Below, one piece after another: positions 38,001 through 50,000 of a stretch of 64,000 nt of DNA. A program made the translations under genes and the position numbers. Each line of letters starts with the position of its first letter. Positions within the stretch are counted from its first letter, which is position 1. The notes under the pieces are model-generated. The model worked only from the letters and a program-made list of their open reading frames with translations. It had not been told where the DNA came from and made no database searches. Source of the DNA: Prosopocoilus inquinatus (taxonomy: Eukaryota > Arthropoda > Insecta > Coleoptera > Lucanidae); the NCBI GenBank assembly GCA_036172665.1, contig CM069877.1:12358501-12422500 (forward strand), given 5' to 3'.

Positions 38001-41000
38001 AAATAATAATAATTAACTAAGAAGTTATTGAAGAAAAGGTGACAATTAAAAAATTACAACACGATCGAAAGCAAGGCGGGAATTTCAGAAGCAATAAGGA
38101 AAAAATTAAACCGAAAGAAAATATTTTGGGGACTCCAGAAAAAAAAATTAAAAATTTTGACGTCATTATTTTAAACAAAGACGATCGAAAGCACTGCGGA
38201 AATTAGAGGAACAGAAAAAAAAGAACGAAATTACAACCGTCGAAATCTGAATTAATGTTAAACAAAAGACGATCTAGTTTTAAATTAAAAGAAAATAGCA
38301 ATTTTTCGAAGAAATTATTCATTGCAATGAAAAGTTTGTCGGCGTTTAAACCAAAAGACGATCGAGTTCCAAGCGGAGGAAGATCGAAATCGATACGAAA
38401 GTTTTTGAGGATTTAAATGAAGCTCTAAAACAAAAGATGTTCGAAACCGTCGCGAAAGTTCGACGCACGAGAGGAATTGAAACAAAAGTAGATCGACTTT
38501 CGAGACGGTCGAATTCTAAACAAAAGATGATCGCAATCGATGCGAAAGTTTTTGAGGATTATAAGAAAATCGGATGGGCCAGGCTTTTTCAAACAAAAGA
38601 CGATCGAAGCCGACGCGAATATATGACGAACGAGTAAAATTGAAACAGAAGACGATCGACTCTTGTACAAAAGACGATCGAATTCTAAGCAGAGGAAGAT
38701 CGAAATCGATAGGAAAATTTTTGAGGATTTAGAGGAAGCTTTCAAACAAAAGATGGGTCGATACCGACGCGAACGTTTGACGGACGAGAAGAATAGAAAC
38801 AAAAGAAGATCGACTTTCGAGACGGTCGAATTCTAAACAAGAGATGATCGAAATCGATATACGAAAGCTTTTGAGAATTAAGAAAAAATCGGATGCGCCA
38901 GGCTTTGATCTTCAAGCTTTAAACAAAAGACGATCGAAATCGACGCGAATATTTGACAAACGAGTAGAATTGAAACAGAAGACGATCGACTTTTGTACAA
39001 AAGACGATCGAATTCTAAGCAGAGGAAGATCGAAATCGATAAGAAAATTTTTGAGGATTTAGAACAAAAGATGGATCGAAACCGACGCGAAAGTTTGACG
39101 CACGAGAGGAATTGAAACAAAAGAAGATCGACTTTCGAGACTGTCGAAGTCTAAACAAAAGATGATCGAAATCGATTTACGAAAACTTTTGAGGATTAAG
39201 AAAATCTTCTTTGATCTTCAAGCTTTAAATTAAACAAAAGACGATCGATGCCGACGCGAATATTTAACGAACGAGAAGAATTGCAACAAAAGACGATCGA
39301 CGTTTAAACAAAAGATTATAAAATGTTAAGGTTTTGCGATTTCCACAGTTTCCGGTTTACAGTTTAAAAACATTTTTTAATATACCGTACGATCAATGGA
39401 ATTTATAATTAGAGCAGGTCGTGATAACCTCAAATATGACAACTGTCAATTTTTTATTTGTTCTTCATTGTATCCAACCACACAGAATAAAATAGCACCA
39501 ATCACAACCTCCTCTGATTATGAATTCCATTGATTGCCCGTTACAATTTTCATCGGACAAGAGTCGACTTCAGTTAAATTAAAAAAAAAGTTAAATTTCG
39601 CAGTAACAAATATCGCCGAAATCTGGGTGGTCAACGGAATTTATAATTAGAGGAGGCTGTGATAGGTGCTATTTTACGATGTGTGGTTGGACACACTGAG
39701 ATATGAATAATAAATTAACAGTACAAAGTTTTTTTAAATCTTGAACCGGACAGAAAAATGAAGGGAAAACACTCAACGTTTCGCTATAGATTTATAGCTT
39801 CGTCGGGTTTGAGATTTAAAAAAACTTTGTACTTACGATTTTCATCGGACAAGAACCAACTTCTATAAATTGACACTTGTTATATTTGAGGTTATATTCG
39901 TCCTTTGTTCATTCGATCTTTAAGGATATTTAAACAGTATTTTGCCGAAACGCAGAAATAAAGTAAATGTTGTTTCTGTGCATTTTTGTAATAATTTTCA
40001 GTGAGAAAAAATTTATGTCGAATATCAAACATTTTCGAAATTAAATGTCACAATTCTGACACTTAAAATCTTTAATTTCAAACTGCACACCTGTGTTGCC
40101 AACTTACGAGAAATATTACAACCTGCTCTAATTATAAATTCCGTTGATCGCATTGTAGAATAGCGCCTAAATAATCGCCCATCGCAAAATACAAGTTGGC
40201 AACCCTGGAAGAAAAAATGAATTCTGTGTGTGCTTATGCAACCCAAGTATCACGTTTGTATTGGTGGTTGTCAATTATAAGCACGTAGTTTTTTTCTTTG
40301 TTCGAAGATTCTCAGGCAGCTAAGCCCATGGACCACCACATAGTACTTTCGAGTGAATCTTCGAAATTAAACCTAATCAATCACGAGCCGAAAGGCATCA
40401 AAACGCACAAACAGCGTTAAAGTATTTGATTACTTCGCCGAAAGCGATTATGATTGATTGGCCGTAATTTACATGCCTCTTCGGCGAGGCACGCAATCGA
40501 TAACGACTTATTTACTCGGAATTTACTGCCGGAACGCCTAATTTTAAATAATTACGTGTTAGGTGATAGTGCGACGACCTCATCTTTTTTTTGTTTTTTT
40601 TTTTTTGGTCGTTTCCAAACCTGTTTGATTCGCAAACAACCGAACCTCCCCCAACGTGAACGTAAAAAACTCATTGAAATAATAACGTAAACCAATTTTA
40701 TTAATGTAAGAGACTCAAAGGTTGGCCTGTATTTAATGAAACTAAACCAAATCGAAACTTGTCTTTTCATTGTTTTTCTCTCTTTTTCTTTTTAGAACGC
40801 GCGGTTCCCCCTTTACAGCGATGAATTTCAAAATCTGTATTTTCAGGGAATGAGCAATGAAAGAAATGACAATTCCAACAGTCGATGGATGATGCCATCT
40901 ATGAACGGACCGGAGCAACACGATGGCCGGCCGAAGTCTAGCTGCGAGGTGCCGAGGGTACCTGGAATTAAGTATGCGCCGCCGCTTCTGTTTTGTTTAT

Positions 41001-44000
41001 TGTTTTGCGACTAGAGGCGACGTTTTGGTTCTAGCATTTACCCTTCCGCACACGAACCTGGCACGATACAAATTCCGATCGGAAACAATACAGGTTCCCT
41101 GCCAGACCTAACAAGTGTTCATTTTCCCTCGCCAATACCGACACCTCTCGACCAAGACGGTGATAACCAAGGAAGTTCTCCGTACGGTTCTGTAAGTACG
41201 ATTTGAAAATGTTGAAATACGTCAGTATTCTCAGTCGTACCAACAAGAAAGCCACTTGTTCTGTGCTGTGCATCCTGTGAAATACCATAATTGCATATGA
41301 CATCTGTTTTTTTTTGTTGATTACATGAGGTCGAAAACAAAACAAAAAAAATGAGACAATTACAGTTCCCTGTAATTTGCTGGTTGCATTTTTCACAAGG
41401 GAACACCGCCAGTGGTCTTTTAATTTGCGAATAGATAATACTGTTTATTTGTTTATTTAAATACAACCTCACAGATTTTAAAAAAGTTTTAAGTTTGTCA
41501 AATCTGGAGTTTTTAAGTGCCACCTGTGAAGTCGTATTTAAACAGTACCATTTGGGAGCACGGCCAGCTGAATTGACGTGCCATGTACGGCCGGTCCAAT
41601 TCGCCTAAAAACGTATTCCAGTAAAGCAAGCCATGGAGTGTGTCAACTAGCGCCCTCTCACACTCATTAATTAAACGTCACCATGGTTACGACACCGATG
41701 CTTATTTTGACAACTTAAATATCAAGACGAATTGACATTTCTCATAACCAAAAATTTCAAGATGACAGTAATTTTGACACTAGTTTTGAATTTGAGGGCG
41801 CCACTTGACGCCCGCTTTTCATTTTTTCCCAAAGACATTTTTTAATACTCTTTCGACTGGCCGCGTACGACATATCAATTCAGCTGGCCGTGTTTTGGAG
41901 AAATAAAAATTACAGGAAACTGTAATTGTTTACTGTTTCCTGCTGTCGATTGTAATGGTGTAATTCTGAGCTTAATCGTAAGCTCGTAAGGTACGTACTT
42001 ACAGCCCGTACATTTAAACCTTGCATTTAAACGGCACGTTACTACCTTACGATGCTTACGATCGAGAAGAATTGCAACATTCTTTAAAAAAAATTAAAAA
42101 GGAAGGCAACACCGCCAGTGGTCTTCTAATTTGCAAACAGATAATATTATTTATTTAAATACAACCTCACAGATTTTTTAAAAGTTTTAAGTTTGTCAAA
42201 TCTGGAGTTTTTAAATGACACCTGTGAAGTCGTATTTAAACAGTACCATTTTGGAGCACGACCAGCTGAATTGACGTGCCATGTACGGCCGGTCCAATTC
42301 GCCTAAAAACGTATTCCAGTAAAGCAAGCCATGGAGTGTGTCAACTAGCGCCCTCTCACACTCATTAATTAGACGTTACCAAGGTTACGACACCGATGCT
42401 TATTTTGACAACTTAAATATCAAGACGAATTGACGTTTCTCATAACCAAAAATTTCAAGATGACAGTAATTTTGACACTAATTTTGAATTTGAGGGCGCC
42501 ACTTGACACCCGCTTTTCATTTTTTCCAAAAACATTTTTTAATGCTCTTTGGTCTGGCCGTGTACGACATATCAATTCAGCTGGCCGTGTTTTGGAGAAA
42601 GAAAAATTACAGGAAACTGTAACTGTCTACTGTTTTTTGCTGTCGATTGTAATGCTGTAATTCTGAGCTTAATCGTAAGCTCGTAAGGTACGTACTTACA
42701 GCCTGTACATTTAAACCTTGCGTTTAAACAGCACGTTACTACCTTACGATGCTTACGATCGAGATCAGAATTGCAACGTTAATTAAAAAAATTTAAAAAA
42801 AAAAATTACAGAGTCCTGTAAATACAAGTCCGTCGACGTTGTCCCCCATAAGTATGCAGCACGGTGTGAGGCAGGAAGGAAGGTTTCAATTTGCGAGCCC
42901 CGGCTCGCCGTCACAGCAACAAGTAAGAAGCGCCCTCGTCGGCGTATCTCTCTCTTACTCTCTCTCTCTCGCTATCTCTTACTCTATCAGTAGTATTTCG
43001 CTTCTTAACGCATGCCTTTTTTTGATTTTATTATTATCGTTGATTTCTTTTATTTATTTTGATTTTGCATGTTGTTCTGTGGTTTTGTTGCAGAATCATT
43101 TATCAGTTCCAGTTAATTCTAGGTACCTTCATCACCCAAAGGTTGGTACTTTTGTTGTTTTGTTTTTCTCGTTCGTCAAGTGACGCCTAATTCAACTGTT
43201 TAAATAATAATAATAATAATAATATACGTGTGTGCAAATAGCAATTATCACGATTAATGTTTTCTGTTTTATCGACGTTTTGTTTCGTACTGTATAGGTT
43301 ATGTTGATGTTAATAAGTACGTAACGGGTAATTTTTAAAATTTTTAATTCTAGTAAGCCGTGATTTTAATAAAGGTTGTTGGCGTTTGTGATAAGACAAA
43401 TGAAATTTTGATTTAAATCATCAGAATGTCAGAATGATTCAAATTGAATTAATTAAGGACTGGTTCATTCATTAAAATACTACTTTAACTGTTAGTTTAT
43501 ATAAAAGTCTCGGCTTACTCCAATTAACAATTAAAAAAATTACCCGTTATGAGTATATTGTATTGTATTCCACGTCCAAAGTCCAAGTAAATTAATTTTT
43601 GATCGAGGTAGGCCGTGGAAGGCAAAGCGTTCGTCACAGATTTCCGATTTCCGCGGCGATTTATTTATTGACTTGACAATTTATGAATTCCACGTCTTAA
43701 CGTTATCAAAAATAAAAAAAAAATTCCAACATGTGGTTTATTTGTTTTAAAAAGCGAACGTTGATTATTTATTCACACTGTTGCGGAACGGGACGTGTAA
43801 AAATATTAATCACCGAAACGGAGGGAAAAAAAAATATTAAACATAACCTTAAATCGTGAAATGTCAAATTCTGTTTGTAAAGAATAAGCAGTTTTTTTTT
43901 AAACAAAGTCATCTTCACGTCAAACTTGATTATGTTTTTTTCTATTTCATCACCGACCACGTTGTGCTTGTGAATTTGTAATGTTCTTTTGAGGACAGTG

Positions 44001-47000
44001 TTGCCAATAGATTGTTTTTTTTTCTCTTAACATTTAGCTCACTGAAAAAGTTACCAGAAGCCGATTTCACTAAACTAACTAAAGATTTCACTAGAAGCAA
44101 ATGCTGGATAAATTTCACTGTATGTTATTGAATTGGCAGCACTGGATTCAGAATTTTTTTAACGTGATTTTTGTCGAAAACTTCAACAAAAACGATCGAT
44201 CGTTTAACACATTCCAGAGATAAATATTGTTGTCGATAAAGAAGGATGCGATTTTTATGTTTGGCGAACACGGCTAAGTGATTTTTGGCAAAATTATTTT
44301 TATTAAAATATTTTCAGAAGAAAGAAACTAAATTTGTCGTTAAACTTGTCGCGGAGAAAGTGATAGTGTCAAAGAAAAGTGAAATTTATCGATTATTGGA
44401 ATTTTTATTTTTTTTTTTCTGGAAAATTGCTAGGTTGTTGGCAGTTTATTTGAAAACACCACGTTTGCCTTATTTTATTGTTAATGTTAATTTAATCATT
44501 CTGCTCCCCCCCCCCCAAAAACAACAAAATTTTTTGATTACTTAAAATATTCGATTTTTTGTCTTTAAATTTAAAATACCTGTACATTTTTGACGTACTT
44601 TTTTATGAATTGATTAATCATTTTTCTGTCCCCTCACCCAACCCCCAAAGGAAATAAAAGAAATTTATATTAATTAGTCATTCGAATTTACTTATTTATT
44701 TTTATTCGAAGATATCCTGTACATTTTCGCCTTATTTTATTATTAATTTAATATAATTCTGCTTCCCCCATTCTGCCCCCCCCCCCCCGTACATTTTTGC
44801 CTCATTTTTTTTATTAATTTGATTATTCTTCCACTCGGAAATTAAATGAAATTTATATTAATTTCTTAATTTTCCATTTTTTTCTTTATTTTAAATCATT
44901 TTATTATTAATTTTTATTATTATTAATCATTCCTCCCTCACCCCCTCACTTCCTAAAAAAATAAAATAAAATTTGTTAATTATTTAAAACAGTTGACACA
45001 CGCAAAATGTCATTAAAAATTTTTTTTGTCAAGTTTTTCGACGTCATAGATTTTTTAACGTCTTATTCTATTTTACTACGCCCCCCTCCCTCCTCGCCCT
45101 GTTTGTACCTTATTTAAGTTTTCCTTGTACACATTTGCCTTTAAATTTTTTAGACATAGATAATCGATTTTTAACGTTACAAATAAACAAACAAATATTG
45201 ATTACCTAAAACATTTGACGTACCTACATAAAATGTCGAAATTTTTGGATGATTTTTTTTCCAGGAAATTTGCACCTCGATTGTAAGCTGGCACTTACTT
45301 TGTTTAAGAGACCCTGTATATTTTAAGTTTAATTACAGTGAGAATGTACAGGGTGTCTTGAAATATAGTGCAGACAATCGGGGCGTGGTTTACTCGTCAT
45401 CATTAATTATTATATTTTTTAACAAGTCATTACATTTTACTATTAGATTTCTGCTGCGCGCCCCTTCTACCCTCTGCGAAAAAGTAACACAAACTTGTGA
45501 ATTAACTGGAAAGAAGTGACATTCTCAAAATGTCATTTTTTCCAGGAAGTTTTTTTTTTCTTTCTGAGAAAAGGTGGCTTGCACTTTATTTTTATTTTAG
45601 AAATCTGTCAATGTGTGAATTATCGTTTAGCGTGTTATTAAATCTTGTTCTCGATTTAATCATAATCATTTGAAAACTTTATTTGCACATTCCCCCCTCC
45701 CATTTTTCATTTTTATTTTTTCGAAAAGAAAATAGGAGTAAGATAATCTTTCGTTGATAACCAATCGAACGTTTTGCGTTCACTCTCCGGTGAAGATAAG
45801 CAAAGCTTTGGAAATCGAAAGGCTCCTTTAACTCCAAATTTAATGTTTTCTTTCCCCCCCCCCCCCCTCGTCCCCACACACACACACGCCTTCAGTCAGG
45901 TGAACATTTGAAACACCCAGCTTAGTTTTTTGTTTAGTTTCAAGAAAATGTGGTTCGCGCTTTATTTGAAGACACCCCGTATATTTTGATGTTAAATAAA
46001 AACTCATGAAATACTTGAGACTCCCCGCCCTCTCTTTACCCCCCTTTTCAATAAAAAAAAGAAACAAAACAAAATAATTGTTTTATTAAAGCATATTTTT
46101 ATTTATGTCATTAAATACCGTTCTCAGTTTAATTACAATCATTTGAAAACTTTATTAGCACCCCTCCCCGCCCGCTTATTTTTCATTTTTATTTTTTCAA
46201 AAAGAAAAGAAAATCTTTCCGTTGTTAACCAATCGATCGTTTGTTGGCGTTCATTCTTCGGTGAAGATAGCGAAGTTTTGGAAATCGAAACGTTTCGTTA
46301 ATTTCAAAAATATAATCATATTTTCTCCTTCGTCCCCCCCCCCCTCCCCCCACCGGCACCATCATTTTGGTGAACGTTTGCAACACCCAGCTTAGTTTTC
46401 TGTTTTTTTCAAGAAAATGCGGTTCGCGCTTTATTTAAGGACACCCCGTATATTTTGGTATTAAATAAAAACTCATTAAAGTGAGACTCCCCCCCCCCCC
46501 TCTTGATCAATTTTATTCGTGCTGCCTTGCCTATCCTTTTCAAAAAGGAAAAAAAAAGAAACAAGATAAAATAATTATTTTTATTTAAAAAAAAACGCGG
46601 TTCACGCTTTATTTGAGGACACCCCGTATATTTTGATATTAAATTAAAACTCATTAAATTGAGACCCCCCCCCCCTCCCCCTTAATCAATTTTATTCATG
46701 CTACCTTGCCTACTCTTTTCAAAAAAGAAAAAAGAAACAAGATAAAATAATTATTTTATAGAAGAATATTTTTATTTATGTCATAAAATATCGTTCTCAG
46801 TTTAATTACAATCATTTGAAAACTTTATTTGCACCCCCCGTCCCCTGATTTTTCATCTTTATTTTTTCAAAAAGAAATCGTGTGTTGGCGTTCATTCTCC
46901 GGTGAAAATAAGTGAAGCTTTGGAAATCGAAAGACTTCTTTAACTTCAATTATAATCATGTTCCCCCCCCCCCCCCACACACACACACACACACACGCAC

Positions 47001-50000
47001 ACACCTTCATCATGTGAACATTTGAAACATCCGGCTTAGTTTTTTTATTAAAAAAAAAAATGCTATTCCGCTTTATTTAAGGACACCCCGTACATTTATT
47101 ATAAATTATTGAAACTCCCTTCCCTCCCTCTTTATCAATTTTATTAATTCTGGCTTGTCTACCCCCCTTTTCAAAAAAGAAAAAAGAAACAAAACAAAAT
47201 AATTGTTTTATTAAAGAATATTTTTATTTATGTCGTTAAATTTTGTTCTCACTTTAATTATAATCATTTGAAAACTTTATTTGCACTCCCCCGCCCCCTT
47301 ATTTTTCATTTTTATTTTTTCAAAAAGAAAATGTTCGTTTTGCGTTCACTCTTCGGTAAAGATAAGCGGAGCTTTGGAAATCGAGGGGCTTGTTCAACTC
47401 CGAATATAATAATCCCCCCCCCCCCCAACCATCCCAAAAACGTACCTATGAACAAGTGACAGGTGAACATTTGAAAGACCCAGCTAATTTTTTATTTTTT
47501 TTAATTTGGAGAAAACACGGTTCACCCTTTATCTCTAAGGACACCCCGTACATTTTGATATTAAATAAAAACTCATGAAATCGAGGCTCCCCCCTCTGCC
47601 TTGCCTACTACCCTCTTCAAAAAAAAAAAAATAAATAAATAAATAATTATTTCATTATTAACGAAATTTTTATTTATTTTGAGCAGAAATAGAAATGTCT
47701 GATGTATGTGAAGTTGCAGCTTTGTTAATTTATAAGTATTCCGTCGTATTAATCTGCCAACTTAATAATAATAATAGCGAGAAAATAGTTTTTAAACTTT
47801 AAACGACTTCGATTCAAACGGACACTATTAAAATGGGAAAGAGCACTCAACGTTTCAGTGTCGATTGATACTATCAGTAGGACGAGAGTCGACTTCAATT
47901 AATAATAATAATAGCGTCTATTTCCATCGAGTTTGACGTATTAATAATAATATTAATAATATTTATTTAGAACTCAAAGTTTACAGTTCGTGTCATTGTA
48001 CATCGTAAGAAATTAAAAAATTAAATACACATTAGCAAATTAAGTGAGTTATATGGTAGTTCTCTTGTTAGCCATAATTTCAACAAATTCTTGCACGTTA
48101 TTAGTACAATAGTACAGTTGCGATCATCCTAATTGAAACCGCTGCAAGCTAACCGCGTCCTTGTTAATGCCGGCAATAAGGGCTACAAAACTGTCAATCA
48201 ATCGGTGTCGATTCGTTTGATCGCAACTGTACATTTGGAATTCGAGGGAGAAGGGGGTCACTCCTATCAGTAGTAGATGTAGTAGTAGAAATACTCTTAT
48301 TATTTTTTTTTGTTTTCGATTGTTGCTATTTCATAATTCTTTTTCTTTACATTTTAGACGATAGACAAACGTATGCCCCTGCCTCCGGATGCCATAGATT
48401 ACGCACAGCTCGCAGGAATGGGGGGAATGTACCAACAGCCGATGCCCCAGACGTTTCAATCACCACCCGTAAGCTCTTTTGCAAAATTGTGTTTATTTTT
48501 GATTATTTTCTTTTTTTTTGTTGGGCGTTTTGTTTTCGTTTGTCTTGACGATGCCCTTCTAATTGAATAGTTCCAGCAAATGGCGGGGCATCGAAGTCCA
48601 AGGCCGAGTCCGCAGTCCTCGCCCGGACTTGGTGGCCGCCACTCAGCTCCGTGCAGTCCCGGAGCCCCTAGTCCTCTCCCCAACGACAGCGCGTGGCTGA
48701 ACATGACTTCCGACCTGCAACATCACCTGGCGAATTTCTCGATGGTAAGTTGTCACCACCGCCGAGGCTATCTTTGAGGCACTATTAACCGTTGAGCTTG
48801 TTTTTGTCTTTTGCGTACAGGGAGTGGTGAGTAAGACGTTGGTTGCTAAATAGTGCCGTACTAAATGTAATGAACTGATCATTGCTTCACGTCATACTAA
48901 CATGTTTTGAGTGTATACAGTCGGATAACACACGTTAGGTAACGATTTTATCGTCGAAGCAGTTTCGATATGTCTAGATGATAACTCGCGTTGTGCTGTT
49001 TAATTGAAACTGAAAATGAAAATTCCTGTCCCCCCCCACCTACCCCCTTCATTATTTCTGATGCACAAGTGCCTTCCTTGAAACGAGAAGAAGCAATTCA
49101 ATGGATTAAAAAAAAAAGAAACTTGATAACTTGATTTGTGCTGTACGGTACAGTATACAGGGTGTGTGTTCCACTTAAGACGTTTTCTTTCGTGGCTCTC
49201 TGGTCTTCAATCAAAAAAAAAAAGGTTTCATTGCCCTCTACACGTTATTTCCTCAATTAATTTCGTTGTTGTTATTATTGACCGAAAATGCTATACAGGG
49301 CGTCTGGAACTGGAAAGTGTCGTAATTCCATAGAGCGATAGCTTGAGTCAATACGATCAAGAAATGTTATATAATATGGTGTCCTACGGACAACCGTTTT
49401 TGAGAAAAAAAATGTTGAATGTAAAAAATAAATTTATATCAAATTGCAACTGAAAGAAAAAAACTTCTCCATTCGAATCGAAAGTGATTGGAGTGGTTAT
49501 TGCTGCTGCAAACCGAACATCTTATATAGGGTGTCCGGAACAGGACTGTGGTAATTTCACAGGGTGGTAGCGTGAGTCAATACGATCAAAAAATGTTATA
49601 TAATATGGTGTTCTACAGACAACGGTTTTCGAGAAAAAAAATATTCCAATTTAGAACATAAATTTACATCAAAATGCGACTAAAAAAACACTTCTCCATT
49701 CGAATTGAAAGTGATTTGGATGGTTATTGTAACTATAAACCGAACATCTTATATAGGGTGTCCGGGACTTGAATGTCGTAATTTCACAGGGCGGTAGCTT
49801 GGGTCAGTACGATCAAAAAATGTCATATAATATCTTGTCTTACGTACAACGGTTTTCGAGAAAAAAAATGTTGAATACCAAAAGTATAATTTACGTCAAA
49901 AAGCGACTAAAAGAAATAGCTTCTCCAACCGAATCGAAAGTGATTGGAGTGGTTATTGCTGCTGTAAACCGAACATCTTATATAGGGTGTCCGGGACTTA

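Larger units (their letters stand above)
35034..40795 (+). other. CRTC: CRTC intron after exon A (5.8 kb), repeat-filled
   Basis: No coding exon recognised. It holds three copies of a TIR element with ends like GATCAACGGAATTTATAATTAGAGGAGG-type sequence (35633-35925, 39384-39540, 39625-40152), an A-rich, low-complexity stretch at about 36050-38160, and a GATCGA-rich minisatellite at 38165-39320. The phases on both sides are 0, so no extra exon is required. Confidence 0.7.
43142..48357 (+). other. CRTC: CRTC intron after exon E (5.2 kb), poly-C-rich repeats
   Basis: No exon recognised. 43142-45290 is AT-rich unique-looking sequence with growing numbers of C-runs from about 44510. 45290-47640 is a diverged array of roughly 450-bp units with runs of 8-14 C. 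47760-47900 has a short structured repeat shared with 39.7 kb. A pyrimidine-rich tract precedes the next acceptor. Confidence 0.65.

Noticed and set aside
38425..39120. Open frames on both strands in the GATCGA minisatellite
   Set aside because: Low stop density of the repeat unit explains them; the translations are just tandem repeats of Arg/Ser/Phe-rich strings.
41031..41523. Minus-strand frames of 121 and 134 codons
   Set aside because: Antisense shadow of CRTC exon C and its flanking intron.
48456..48882. Minus-strand frames over CRTC exons F-G
   Set aside because: Antisense of a GC-richer coding exon; no independent support.
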